NCBI GenBank assembly: GCA_020746835.1
Contig: JAGPNK010000001.1
Span: forward strand, 4,464,001-4,528,000
Length of the DNA stretch: 64,000 bases
DNA from: Stachybotrys elegans
Taxonomy: Eukaryota > Ascomycota > Sordariomycetes > Hypocreales > Stachybotryaceae
Direction of reading: 5' to 3'
The notes below the pieces were generated by a model. The model made no database searches and had not been told where the DNA came from. It saw nothing but the letters and a program-made list of their open reading frames with translations. The position numbers and the translations under genes were made by a program. Position 1 is the first letter of the stretch. Each line of letters opens with the position of its first letter. Of this stretch, positions 20,350-33,398 are shown piece by piece.

Positions 20350-23300
20350 CTAGCTCGACTCTGTGATATAGTGCAGTAGGAGACCAGAAACTCGACTCCC
20401 CCCAGAAGTCAGCGCTACCCTTGCTTCTTCGACTGCCTGGCGAAGCTCAGAGGTTGCGTGGATCTTGAGCAGACTCGTTGAAGCCAGTAGTATCCGCACA
20501 AAGATAGCAAAGGCTTGGGGGGTCGATGCCCAGCCCAAGGGGCCATCTTCCTGCGCTGCGAGCCGGATCATCCTACGGAGGCCATTCGTGGACCACTCTA
20601 GGAGCTTTGCGCACGCCTCGTCTTGCTCGTTCCAGGGAATGGCCTCCAGTACAGCCACCCATCGCTTCGCGTCGCGGACCTCGTCGATGAAGAGGTTGTT
20701 CTCCTCAATGGCGAACAAGGAATCGTCAAAGTCTAGTGCCTTGTTGATTTGATCATCTGCAGATTCCCAAGATAGGCCGGAAGCGTAATCACCGCCAACG
20801 ATGCGGCTGGCCACGGTGGCCTTGAAGAATGCATCGCTGCCGAAGTGGGAGAGCAGCCAGAGCTGCAACCGTCTGGCAGATTCGATGGGCACGCATGCTT
20901 GGCCTATTATATGCCTTGCCGCGGATGCAGCCATGTCGCGGACTTCATCATCATCGTCGTTGAGGGCGTCGTAAAGCGCAACCAGCACGGGGAGATAGGC
21001 TTTTGAGGTGCAGTCCATCTTGACCACGGTGAAGAATGAGCGGAAAGATTCAGCCGCGGCAAAACGGGTATCGAAGCTCTGGTGATTAACGGTTTAGCCT
21101 ATTGCAATCAAGCCGGTGATTTACATCAGAAACTCACGTTGTCATCACGTCCGGCACTCGCCATCATGGCGCCCCAGCTCTCGATACCCTCAGGAGTTAT
21201 GGCGTTGAGTTGCCCGAGAACAGCTAACATGCTGCCGCTCAGCCGGATCGTGGCATTGGAGAGGGCAGGGTTTACTGGTCGCAGAGGGAGACCCATCCAG
21301 AGATCAACCAGAGATGACGGCGAGAGATTGCTGAGAGAGCCCTTTTCTAGGAGATGGTCCAGGATTTCTGCAAGGTTCTGGATGGCAATAACCTGGGCTT
21401 CAATGAAGCCAGTTTGGAGACAGAGCTTTATATAGAGACCACAAAGAGCAGTGAGGATATCCTCTGAAGTCGATGTGACGTTCCAGAGCTTTGGTATCGA
21501 CTCTAGGGCCGTGGCAAGGGTATCGGCGCCCATGCCCGTCTGCGCCAACAGCGGCTCCAGCTGCTGAACAGGCTCTTCCGACATGGTAGCGGAGAAGATG
21601 GCATTGATTGTACGCTGTATTTTCAGCAAGGCCGACGTTGATTTCCCAGAATCGACAACAGCGGGCTCAAGTTTCGCCAACCTCAACTTGGGCGACTGTG
21701 ACAGCTGGAAAGCCCATATCAAATTCACGACTTCCAAGTATGCAGCGATGACTTCTGGGCAGTGCTCGAACCGGGTCATGACATCGCAGCCTGACAGGAA
21801 TCGAGTCAGCTCGTTGAGATGGCCTACATAGCAAATTAGCGACCATGTATTGAGAGTTGAGCTGTACAAGATATTACCTTGGATAAGGTCAGTAGAAACC
21901 TCGGCGAGCCTCTCAAACACAAATTTCAGAGCCATGAGCACACCGTGGATGTGGTTCTGCTGGGTACCCATGGCATCATTCAATGCATTGTTGAATATAT
22001 CCTTGACCACATGCAGCCATTTGTCGTGCAGCAGGCACGAGCAGAGAGTACGGGCGGCGATCTCTCGAACATGCCATACGGGGCTGGCCAGGTATTTGAT
22101 GATATTAAGCTGGAGCTCGTCGCGCAGGAGGTCAGGAGGACCAGCACGGCGGATGATATCCAGTGCTGGGAAGACGGATTCAGCAGAGGTAGACGAGGGT
22201 TCAGCAGGCGCAGCAATCTGATTTCCAGTCTTGAGGAGATTGAGGAGCACGTTTGGGAGGTTCGGGTAGCGGTGATACGGGATTCGGTTCGTCTTCCCAT
22301 CCCAGCCAGCTTCTATCATGGCCTTGCTCTCGTGGCATCCAAAGAGACAGTCGATGAGACTTCGTAGCAAGATAAGACCGCAATTGCGGATGGCCCAGAC
22401 TTCCGATCGCAGGCCGCCGGCCGCCAGCTCGAGACACTGGGGGAGATATTTCTCCGACTTGTTCCCCATCGATGTCAGGAGGGAGTTTTTAAATATGTCC
22501 TTGAGACAGTTGTATGCGTGCACCTGCGGCAGGTTTGTTTCGTCCTTCTCGGTGACTCTGGCTTCCATGCTGGCAATCTCGATGAGTCTTTCGAGAACGC
22601 TTTCGAAGGCTGGCTGTTCTGCATTCGCCGAGAGGATGCCGGTCATTAATGATGGAATTCCAGCAGAACGCCTCGTGGTCGAGACTTGCAAGAAGATGGT
22701 GTCCATTGTGCCCTGTCAGGGAGTTAGATATATCTGAACCATTGAATGAATGATTGTTGAGGAGTGTATACCTTGTACCAGATATCCAGCAAAGATTCAC
22801 TGCCCTCTTCTTGAACCAAGTGCTTGGATTGTTGACAGCAGGACGCAAATGTTGACGAAACCGTGGTGAAGGCTCCACGGTGCCGAAGGTTCGTGAGCTG
22901 CTCAAACGTCAAGTTTCCGATTCTCCGGAAAGCGTCCTGAGAGGGAATGACATGGCCGCTCTGAGACTGGTTCTTTATTGACACAATAATGGCCTTCATG
23001 AGATTGCTGAGAAAAGTAAGCAAAAGTTCCAAGAAAAATCTCACACGATGCAACATACCTCGACTCGTGAATCGCTCGGAAGCTGAAGCTCAACACGTCC
23101 TTGGTATCCAAACCCTCAACGTCCTCCAGTTCCTGCGGGAGATGGCCTTCAGGGGAGTCATCGCAAAGAATAAACTTGACGGCATTCCACGCTCGCTCGC
23201 AGCAGACGACGAGTCTGAGCAGCAAATCCTCGACAGCCTTCTTCTCTGGGTCTTGATATGTCAAGCCGGATATGACCTGCCACATGTAGCAAAGCGAAGC

Positions 23301-25342
23301 AAAGGAGGAGTGCAGGGGCGCTTCCAGGACTGCTGCTCCCAGATCTGTTTCTGCGGCCGTGATTCTACGCTCGAGCTCGCCAATGTAGTTTGACAAATGG
23401 GAAAGGCGAGGCTCGCCGGCCGGAAGAAACGTGTAGAGTAGTTGATTTGTGCGTGCGGCACCATCTGAATGATCTGCTCGTGACGTGCGGCGTGCCATTG
23501 CCTCCACACGTTCAAGTAGGGCCTGGAGTTCTGTGGAGGGAGATGGAGCATCTGTGGGCGAGAACAGGCGAAGCTTGCGATACCGCCCGTCTTGGAAGAG
23601 GAACTTGATGGCCGAGGCTGAGGCGGCCCGCACATCCTCGAACGGATCAATGATGAGGTCGAAGAGGGCGCGGAGCCACGCTTCGTCAAACAAGTCATAG
23701 AACAATTCCTGGTCGTCAGGTGTCTCCCACGGCTTTTTGGGATCTGACTCAAGGCGGAAAATATACAAGAGGGCTTTGAGAGAAGCGACGTGCCTCTGGT
23801 ACGACGCAGTGGGGATCAGCTCATCGCGCAGGAAGCCGATGTACCACTTGAGAAACCTCTCATGATGCTCGAGCGCTTCCACGAGCTGAGCCTCGGGCCA
23901 CATGACCAAGTTCGATTGATAGAGAATTGGCCCAGAGGTGTTTTGGAACGATGGGTCCTTGGCTCCTTGCTCTTTTCTCGCCCTGGCTCTCGCCCGAGGG
24001 ATGCTGCGTTTCAACACTGAGAGGGATCCCCGGACACGCTTGAACATGTCTCCTGCTCTGCTGGCGACATTCATCCGGAACTTGGCATCCGGGTCGGAGA
24101 AGAAGGAGCCAAGGTGCCTCTGGAGCAAGTCGAAGGCGCTCGGGGAATACGGCCTTGTTGTTGATGGACAGGTGACGACAAGGGAGAGGGCCAACGTGCG
24201 AACTTCGTAGGACGGATGGGCCAGGACACTTTCGAGAACTCGCTCGTGGAGGATGATCGAAGTGCTTTCCTGGCTCGCTTGGGAATCGCCCAAATCTAAC
24301 ATCTCGGTCAGCATGATTATTCCCGCGTGACTGACTGGCCGTCTTACCAGGCTCTTCAACGAGGCCAACCTTCTTTCCCACCTCGAGTGCTGCAAGCTGC
24401 AGAAGTGCAGGAATATCGAGATCAAGACTGCCTGATTCCGTTATAGACCCGGTCTGGTTCATCTTCCTCAAGAACAGTAGCGCCTCGGACCTGTGCGATT
24501 TGAAAAGAGGGACAAATACGTAGTTCTTGATCTTTTCCAGGCTCTCCTGGTCCTCGCTTGCGCGCTTCAGGAGCCACATATGCCAGGTGTCGATGGTGAT
24601 CCCACCTGACTCGGCTTGCCGTAGATGGTGGTATAGGCATACAATCAGCTTGCCGGTTGCTGGGCATAGATAGCCGAATCGCATCCAGCGAAACACTTCG
24701 GCTACAAACTCCTCCCAGACGCTGCCAACACCATTGTTGTGATCCTGCTGGAGAGACAAGTAGGTTGTCTTGATATCGTCCAGTGTGAAGACGCCTTTGG
24801 TGAGGAAATTCTCCATGAAAGTAATGGCTGATTTTACGACAGGCTTGGTTGAGCGTCCTATGATGATGGAGATGAGGCTATCCAGCATTTGCCGGCTTGC
24901 CTTTGTGGCCACATCTCTGTCCGGATTCTTCTTGACGAGCCGAGCCAGGAGATCCAGGACAAGCCTCATGGAGCGGTGATGGTCATACTCATTCCATTCG
25001 ACATAGAAGGTGAAGAGCTGTGCAGTCACTTGGGGCGAAAAGGCCCAGGCAAGCACCTCGTTGGAAGACGACTTCAGGGAATGGTCCATGAGCCCGCACA
25101 GCTTGACACAGGCGCCAGCTGACATGGATACGGACCTGGGCTGAGCCGCTCGCTCAAGCAGATAGTGGAAGATCTGGGCGGCATATCTAACAAAACATCT
25201 TAGAGACAAGTCGTTTGACTAGAGGAGGCCTACGGAGGGATGCGCACCTTTCTTGCTCACCCTGCGGCTGCCCCTCAATCCATGCTACAAGCTGACTCGG
25301 GTTGCCGAGTACTTCGGCAGCCTCTGCTGGGATCTCACCCAT
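20350..25342 (-). CDS. TRM732: THADA/Trm732 homologue (DUF2428), tRNA 2'-O-methylation partner
   Basis: Large alpha-solenoid protein. Yeast Trm732 binds the methyltransferase Trm7 and directs 2'-O-methylation of position 32 in the tRNA anticodon loop. Seven exons (25248-25342, 24348-25186, 23059-24295, 22772-23006, 21878-22712, 21138-21823, 20350-21078) keep frame and give 1551 residues. The DUF2428 core runs from about residue 723: SSNLMKAIIVSIKNQSQ, then VSTTRRSAGIPSLMTGIL, HAYNCLKDIFKNS and EVWAIRNCGLILLRSLIDC. The rest is Leu-rich helical HEAT-like repeats, ending with TRFAAAESFRSFFTVV and DEVRDMAASAARHIIG. I chose the start at ACCATGG because the frame upstream has no other ATG. The small exon 1 is the least certain part. 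It shares a 418-base divergent promoter with uL1. Confidence 0.9.
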
Positions 25343-25760
25343 GGTATGATGTTTTCCGTCCAGGGTGCTCGAGCGAAGCTTCAAGATCCGCACATGGCAG
25401 GTATACAACTCGGGGGTTCGCGCGATCTTGGAGCTCTTCCTTTCACGGCCCTCTCATACATATATATGCCTTGAGCAAGCAAATTCTTTCGCCTTTCTTT
25501 GGTTCCCCGTAATTTGGGCTCGTCAGAAGAGCCAGTGGATTGAAAGAGACGCCCGGAAGGGACTCATGTGACTCATCACGTGAGGCAAATTTGCCCTCGG
25601 CGCCTGCCCCCACCATCGACCAGAGCCAGTCCCACAGCGGATTGAATTTGTGAAATCTCCAAAAATCATCCTCCGTCGCCCAAACGAAATCCGACACCAC
25701 ACCTCACCAACGTCCTGACCACCATTAGATACTTTTGAAATCTATTGGGAGACTGCCAAG
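25343..25760. other. bidirectional promoter region, TRM732 / uL1
   Basis: Divergent 418-base region that must contain both promoters. Holds the CACGTG box listed separately. No other gene. Confidence 0.6.
25577..25582. promoter_or_regulatory. CACGTG box between TRM732 and uL1
   Basis: CACGTG lies about 178 bases before the uL1 start codon and 235 before the TRM732 start. A GGCAAATTTGCC palindrome follows within four bases. Position resembles the CACGTG upstream of uL2 in this window. Confidence 0.4.
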
Positions 25761-26693
25761 ATGTCTAAGATCACAGTCGGTTAGTACCCAACTACGGCGA
25801 TGGCACGGCGCAGACGCCCCGAAACGTGTCCATCGACAATCTCGCCGCAATTTTTCTTGTGCTGACGGTTCATCTACCAGCTAATGTCCGGACGCAAGTC
25901 CAGGAGCTCCTGGACTACTCCAACGAGACCAAGAAGCGTAACTTCCTCGAGACCGTTGAGCTCCAGATCGGCCTCAAGAACTACGACCCCCAGCGTGACA
26001 AGCGTTTCTCCGGCACCATCAAGCTGCCTTCGGTCCCCCGCCCCAACATGGCCATCTGGTATGTCCAACAAGCGAAAAAAAGAAAGCCGGAATGGCTACT
26101 CGAGTCGCACAATACTAACGACGGCATAGCATTCTCGGTGACCAGCACGATCTCGATCGTGCCAAGCACGGTGGTGTCGACGCCATGTCTGCTGATGACC
26201 TGAAGAAGCTGAACAAGTATGGATGATCCAATCCGCGAAGATCATGGAGCAATGGCCTAACCCTCTCCTAGGAACAAGAAGCTCATCAAGAAGCTTGCTC
26301 GCAAGTACGATGCCTTCGTTGCTTCCGACTCTCTGCTCCGTCAGATTCCCCGTCTTCTGGGTCCTGGTCTCTCCAAGGGTATGTGATACATGGGTTCTTT
26401 TCCCGACCATCCTGCTGACATACCCCCTAGCCGGCAAGTTCCCTACCTCCGTCTCTCACTCCGATGATCTCGGCGGCAAGATCAACGAGGTCAAGTCGAC
26501 CATCAAGTTCCAGCTCAAGAAGGTTCTCTGCATGGGTGTCGCCGTCGGAAACGTCGGCATGACCCAGGAGCAGCTGGTCGCCAACGTCATGCTGGCCATC
26601 AACTACCTCGTCTCCCTGCTCAAGAAGGGCTGGCAGAACGTTGGAAGCCTTACCATCAAGGCTTCCATGTCTCCCCCCAAGCGACTGTACTAG
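25761..26693 (+). CDS. RPL1: 60S ribosomal protein uL1 (L10a)
   Basis: Forms the mobile L1 stalk of the large subunit, which guides deacylated tRNA out of the E site. Five exons (25761-25779, 25881-26058, 26130-26216, 26272-26378, 26431-26693) join to 217 residues, the usual length. The start [19 protein letters not shown] crosses the first splice. The blocks [64 protein letters not shown] and LGPGLSKAGKFPT are characteristic, and the end is SMSPPKRLY. Introns are 52-101 bases with clear donors. It is convergent with ARL1, whose stop lies 711 bases away. Confidence 0.97.
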
Positions 26694-27404
26694 ACGGTTT
26701 GCTATACTGGGGCACTTTTGCGTTGTTGCACACCGTTGATGAACGACCGTGATGAACAATGCCAGGGTATCTAGTTACGAATCAAACCACATGAACTGTC
26801 CATAAACACGTACTTGTGTATAGCAATATTGTATGTGAATGAAGTGAGATCGTAGATATGGAGGGCTGCAACGCTGTAGCTGCGGTCCATTACGAGCCTA
26901 TATGCTGCTCCTTAGCAACACCGAGGACACGACTATGTCTATCCGGAGCACTCATTCCCTAGACTAGATCAAGGCTATCCAAAGGTACAGGGAAATATGA
27001 CACGCCGGCAAAGAAAGTTCCAGCCCAGCCCGTGGGCCACTTCTTATGTTATTGAATAGATAGTCAGAACCCGCTTCTCGAGTCTAGTATTAATAGTGAT
27101 GATACTGATAAAACGGTAAGCAATGAACGAGGCAAAGCAACCTCCCCCCAAAGCAAGCGGGATTCGGCAGCCACTGGAGCCACCAAATGTTATCTTTCGA
27201 ATTATCCCAGGCATTACACGTCTGCGAGACGCCGAGGCCTCCCTGTATCAATAAAACTGGTACTATGTGCCCTCTCTTCCCGTATGCGCTGTCTACTCAG
27301 ATGTGACTAAAACCGTCGGTTGTTAAGATCGTCATGTCGTTGTGTGGTGTGGTGTTATACAATTCTCAACAAATAAAACGCCAAAGATGATTGTCTGGAA
27401 AGCA
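26694..27404. other. convergent 3' intergenic region, uL1 / ARL1
   Basis: Between two stop codons; should contain both 3' untranslated regions. AT-richer than the genes. No gene or tRNA seen. Confidence 0.5.
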
Positions 27405-28234
<830 letters not shown>

Positions 28235-29501
28235 CGTGAATGACGCGGTGGAGGAAAGGATAGAATTAGGTTGGAAGCCTTGAAACTACTGTATGATGGC
28301 CGCGTCGCCCAAAAGAAACGATGAATAGAAGGTGGGTTCTCGGGGTTGGTCTGATGGAAATGGGTTTCGGGCGTATCGAAGCTTCGGATCGAGGGGTACA
28401 GAGTGGCCGCGCAGCGACGGACGGAGGTCGTGGATATGGTGAGGGAAACGGGAGTGCAAAGGAGTCGAGTGGAGGATCGTCAGGACAGGGCTGCGATGGA
28501 TCCAAAGTCTGTTCTCGTTGTTGGCATGCCCCGTGGCAAAATTTTCGACTTGTCGGGTGGTTATTAATTAGAAATCGAGCGTCCCCTATTCCGGGCCTCC
28601 AATGACTGCATCCGCGTTAGTAGCGAGGCAAGGCAAGGCAAGGAAGGCAGGCAGGTACCTACTCCGTCCTCCGTCCTCCGTACCTCCTAACCTTACCTTT
28701 ACTTTCGGGCTGGCGGGCCCAAGCGCGTGACAAGCAGGAAAAATGACCCAGCCAGTCGCCTTGGACCTGCTGGGCCAGGAGTGGACTAAGGCTCCGTAGT
28801 AATAAGTAACAATCAGCAGCGGCTTGGCGCTGTAATGCCCATGAAGCAGCGTGAGGATTTGAGAAGGCGGACGTGCTGCCTGCCGCGCTGCATCTGCAGG
28901 AATACCCAAGGAGACATGCATTTTCGGCCAACCATCTGCGGTCGGGGGTAGTCCGAGTGTCACAGGCATTCACTACCAATTTGTTGTATGGGAGTAGGTG
29001 CTGATGTCGCGAGGAATAACCATCACCAAATGCAATGCATGACATATTTATCAAGATCTCCTCCCTAGGACACATTCACGAACAGTACGCCTAGACAAAG
29101 GGGAACCTAAGCAGGTAACTGTGTTCCATGACAAAACCGGCAAATGCCACCTGGTATGGCTCATTCTAGGCGATAAAGCCCTGTATGTTCGAGAAGAGGA
29201 CCTCTATACTTTAAGTTTCTTTGGAAAATAGTACGTACTAAGCACATGCCAATGTGCCTAATTATGCCGGAGACGGAGAGTGAAGTCGCCAGGCAGATCC
29301 AATACCTGTTTGCCTTAGGCCACAACAAAGCTGCACCAGCCACAGACAAGCCACATCCACAGGCGCTTGCAACCCACGCGCCAAATCGTCCGCTAGGGCT
29401 TCTACGCCCTGCCTCCTCATCAGCCCCAAAAATCTTGAAAGTAGCAACTGCACGAAAATCATCACCAACGTCTTCAGACTCGACATCCAACGCCAGCCAA
29501 A
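28235..29501. other. divergent intergenic region, ARL1 / eL39
   Basis: Shared 1.27 kb promoter region. Around 28621-28690 it has short tandem repeats: AGGCA-type units followed by TCCTCCG units and a GGTACCTAC motif. No coding sequence recognised. Confidence 0.5.
28621..28690. repeat. short tandem repeats (AGGCA and TCCTCCG units)
   Basis: AGGCA is repeated about four times, then GGCA twice, then a GGTACCTAC motif, then CCGTCCT units three times. A low-complexity promoter tract. Confidence 0.5.
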
Positions 29502-30012
29502 ATGCCCGTATGTCACGCCCCCTGCCCTCCATGAAGGAGAAAATTACACACTCGACTCCCGATCCCCCTATCGATGTTTTCCCCGACGTCGCTCCCCCCC
29601 TCCCCGGCGGGAAAGTGATGCGTGCACGACGACAATAATTATGGAAACTGGTTGACTGACGATAATCTTCTCCAGAGTCAAAAGAGTTTCCGAACCAAGC
29701 AGAAGCTTGCGAAGGCCCAGAAGCAGAACCGCCCGGTTCCTCAATGGATCCGTCTGCGAACTGGTAACACCATCCGGTGCGTTCTCCCCACGAAATCCCG
29801 ATAATGCTCGCCCCGCGCCGAATATTCAAAATTCCCTCCCTCCTCCTTCGCCCGTCTACCACATGCAAAACCCCAAGCACCGCCTCTCCCCACGTCGCGA
29901 GACAAACGTCCCCAGAAAGGACAGGACACCAGCAGTAGACCGAGGGCTAACCAAGGCATACAGATACAACGCCAAGAGGAGGCACTGGCGCAAGACCCGC
30001 CTGGGCATCTAA
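29502..30012 (+). CDS. RPL39: 60S ribosomal protein eL39
   Basis: Small basic protein lining the polypeptide exit tunnel. Three exons: a six-base first exon (29502-29507, ATGCCC), 29676-29776 and 29964-30012. They give 51 residues, exactly the family length. The joined sequence starts [20 protein letters not shown], continues with [20 protein letters not shown], and ends [11 protein letters not shown], with the last intron inside the codon for the Arg of TIRYNAK. Introns of 168 and 187 bases are long for this window. The gene is easy to miss because no single open frame covers it. It is convergent with SKP1. Confidence 0.96.
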
Positions 30013-31071
30013 ACTCGCCAACAACACATCGGCCATTCTCGGTTCTCTTGTATCGACAGTACCCGGCTCCCTGCCTCTTCAGGTCATGGAAAGCGAATAG
30101 AGGATGTGATGGAGATGGATCAAGGGCTGTCACGGCGCGGGGGAGGTTGAACGCATGGAATGGGCTTGGTTTAGCCCGGATTTATCGATTCTTGCTATTA
30201 CTGCATGTTCACGGTCGGTTACGGGGAACGGAATGCCAAAAAAATACGATTTTGATGCACCACTTCGGGGGCTGCTGCTGCGATCCGCCACGTACACTCC
30301 CGTGATGATGTGTCTTCCATGCTAGATCAGGTGGGCGATACCTCGATCGAATTCAAAATATGCCGCTTCCTACTTGCTTGCCCTCACGTCCATTCTTGTT
30401 CTCTGTGATGTAGGCTGGTTCTGAAAGGGACACCAACACAGTCCAACACAAAATCAGACACAATACCAACCGGGACTGCTTAGAATTGAGCAGTATTATT
30501 CTTAAGGAAACAAATCTCGTGTAAATTCACGACGGGACTCTGAACGAGAACATAAAGAGATTTGGGACAGGTTTGCCTACCTCTTAGACTGAGAATGCGA
30601 CCAATCGGGGCAGAAACCACAAAGGCGAGACTGCTCAGATGACACCATCGTTTGCCATATCCTCAGACACTGTCATCCATCTACAACCCTTCATAGCTAC
30701 GTAGTATTTGAGGACACTGGCAATGAACAATCAATATATTACTAGAGAAAGCAAAACATCTGCTGAGGTCTATGCGGATCAAGCCCCCACACGTTGGCCC
30801 AGTAGCCTGGTGGCTCATAGCAAATAGAGAGCAGAGTCGCTCATCCCAAAGGAATATTGAGGCCAACTGCTGTCATCCCACGACTTCCCCCCTCAAAAAG
30901 ACGCAAAGTTAAGAATAACCGATTGACCCCTCTTAAACAGCCAAATCAACGCCGGTGCAATCCCAAGATGCTGTTGTCGGCAGGTCGAGACGCTTGCTGC
31001 CCAAAGACAAGGCGAGGGGAAGAAGCTGCCACGCGGGCTCTGCCTGGACGTAAATCACTTCCAAACGACGT
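30013..31071. other. convergent 3' intergenic region, eL39 / SKP1
   Basis: About 1 kb between two stop codons. AT-richer, with no domain-bearing open frame. Confidence 0.5.
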
Positions 31072-31823
31072 TTATCGATCCTCGGCCCACTCGTTCTCAC
31101 GGCGGATCTGCTCTTCCTCCTCGGGAGTGAAGTCGTTGGTAATGTTGAAGGTCTTCCTGATTTCCTCAGGAGACTTGCCCTTGATCATGTTGGCGACAGT
31201 CTTGCAGCCCACGTCCAGGAGGGGCTTGATGTCCAGGTAGTTGGATGCCTAGATGTCACGTCAGCTGGTATGTCGCATTTTTGGGCAGAGGGATGGCACT
31301 CACGAGAATTATCTCAAAAAGCATTTCCTGGTCGACTTGCATGAACTTCTGATCCCACTCGTCGATGTCGGTAGTCTTTTTCCTAGCATCCGATTCGTCG
31401 TCCTGAGTCTGGGGAGGGTCGTTGCGGTGGTGCTCGCACCACTCGATGACCTTGCGTAGAACGGCCTCGTTCACCTATAAGACAAACAGGGTCAGCTGGT
31501 GGGATGAGTCATGGGGCGTGGCGTAGCGAGGGACGCCGTGAGCAAACGTACGTTGGGAATAGGAATGGGGTTGGAAGAGGAGATGGCGTCGTCGCCAAGA
31601 TCCTCGAGCATGTTCTTGATGAGAATAGAGCGGTCGGCGACGGCGCGGTCTGGTGAGGGCGCAGAATGTTAGCATATATAGTCAATCATTGGCAGCGAAG
31701 GGAGGGGGTGCAGGCAGGCGGTGATGGCATGGGATAGTGGCGAGATGATGACATACCGACTTCCATGATTGCGCCGTCGTTGGACGCCAGCCAAATCTTG
31801 GACGCGGGCTTGGCTTCAGACAT
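31072..31823 (-). CDS. SKP1: SCF ubiquitin-ligase adaptor Skp1
   Basis: Bridges F-box proteins to cullin-1 in SCF ubiquitin ligases; in Neurospora and Aspergillus the orthologue (SCON-3/SconC) is needed for sulfur control. Four exons (31757-31823, 31552-31649, 31304-31474, 31072-31248) encode 170 residues. The BTB/POZ-like N-terminus has [15 protein letters not shown] and [20 protein letters not shown]. The middle has a charged loop with [10 protein letters not shown], and the C-terminal Skp1 domain reads [36 protein letters not shown] and [18 protein letters not shown], all strongly conserved. The donors are GTATGT, GTACGT and GTGAGT. No odd features. Confidence 0.96.
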
Positions 31824-33398
31824 GATGATGATTGATGTAATGAAATATCACGGGCGATGGTTGTGCAATGATGAAGAGGTGAGGCGATGCACGAAGAATC
31901 GCAGTCGGAGGTGGTTGATTTTGTTGGGTTGCAGGATGGCAGAAAGCTGCGGGGTCGTACCGAAGGCGAGCCAGGTGGATGTTTGGCAGGGGTTAGGTAG
32001 GAAGAGGCTGCTGTTGTACGGGGAGGTTTTATAGCCGGGGCGAGATTGCTGACTGAGGCGAATAGCCAGTAGAGTTCTGTGATAGGGCAAGAGTGCTTGA
32101 CGAAGGGTCATGTATTGCGTGCGGAGAGAAACGAAAGAAGGTCGTCCTCGAGTAAAAGGGCGTCGCGTGTCTCTTTATAAAGTAGGAAATCCTTCGAGTG
32201 CCTTGGGACAAAGTTGCGTGAGGCGCCTGTGTGCAGTGCAAAGGCAACCTAAAATGGATGGATCCCCTTGGTGGGATGAAAATGCTTTGTTGCCTAACGC
32301 AAGCGGACCACCCTAGCGAGGTCAAAGGCCAGGTCCCTTTATTGAAGCCTCGAACAACACGACATTTGCTGCCAAATACTCCGTAATGGGAGGCAGATGC
32401 GAGCACAGCCCCGGATCCTTGGTATTCACCCTTGCAGTGAAGGAACTTGTGCCGTCAGGCAGACTTATGTCCTTGAGACTCCCTGCGTTTGCATACCATC
32501 GCATGCCCTCTCCCGAGAAAAGTAAAAATCTAAATAGACGCATGCTGGTATCCCGACCTCGGCGCATCGTTCCTTCGAGAACACATGTGAGGTCCAGAGT
32601 ATTTCTCCTGTTCTCATTACATACTTATGTGTGGAATGATATTAAACATAACGGAGGATAGCCCGATGCATTCAATGGTACATGTACACCCCGAGGCCAG
32701 CCTGTTACCTAACTGTAGGTCCCCCGACTGCATATGCATGCTGTCGCTGTCGCTGCCGCTGCCTTATTGTTCTCCGGCTCCGGCTAATGGGTGATTCTGA
32801 CGATCCCTTCATTGTCTGGCTCTGTTCTTTGGTCCTGTGGGTAGCAGGGCAACCATCATTGTTCGCATACAATATTGTTCTTCTTTCCTCACCGCACCTG
32901 CTGTATCTTAGACGCATGCTTCCGAAAGTCAAATTCATGTGTTTTTTTTTCTATAAAGAAATCCGAGTTGAGACGGATCCTGCCTTGCACCAGGCATACC
33001 TGACGCCGGTTGTTCATAGCCTAGTAGATAGGCAGTGAAACAAGGTTGCGGTTTATGTTACTTTCCAGTATTTCGCTTTTTTTTCTCCTTCTTCTTCGTT
33101 CTCGTTCTCTCTCCGCTAAACCCTTTCTTGCTATCTCTTTCTTCTCCTCTAATAAGCTCGAGAACATTACAGGACATAAGATTTGCTCACGTCCGCAGCC
33201 GGGCTGTTGCCAGCGTTGGTAGGCTGCTGAGGAGCGTCGGGCTCAGCGACGCCCGCAACGTCATGGTTGACTGACGTTGGAATTCATGTTAGATGGGGTG
33301 TTGGTGTAGGCCAGAATCCGGAGCTTGGCCTAAGTGGCAGCCCTCAACGCCGTGCCACTTTCATTCTATATGGTGCGTGGGGTGGGATATTGCGTTGC
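31824..33398. other. intergenic region, SKP1 promoter side
   Basis: Lies upstream of SKP1 and downstream of the adenosine kinase stop. It includes CTGTCGCTGTCGCTGCCGC-type repeats near 32740. The overlapping open frames are short and without domains. No gene supported. Confidence 0.5.

Noticed and set aside
29570..29670. Possible C/D snoRNA in the first eL39 intron (GTGATG and CTGA boxes)
   Set aside because: Box C is imperfect, the spacing is short and no terminal stem is visible.
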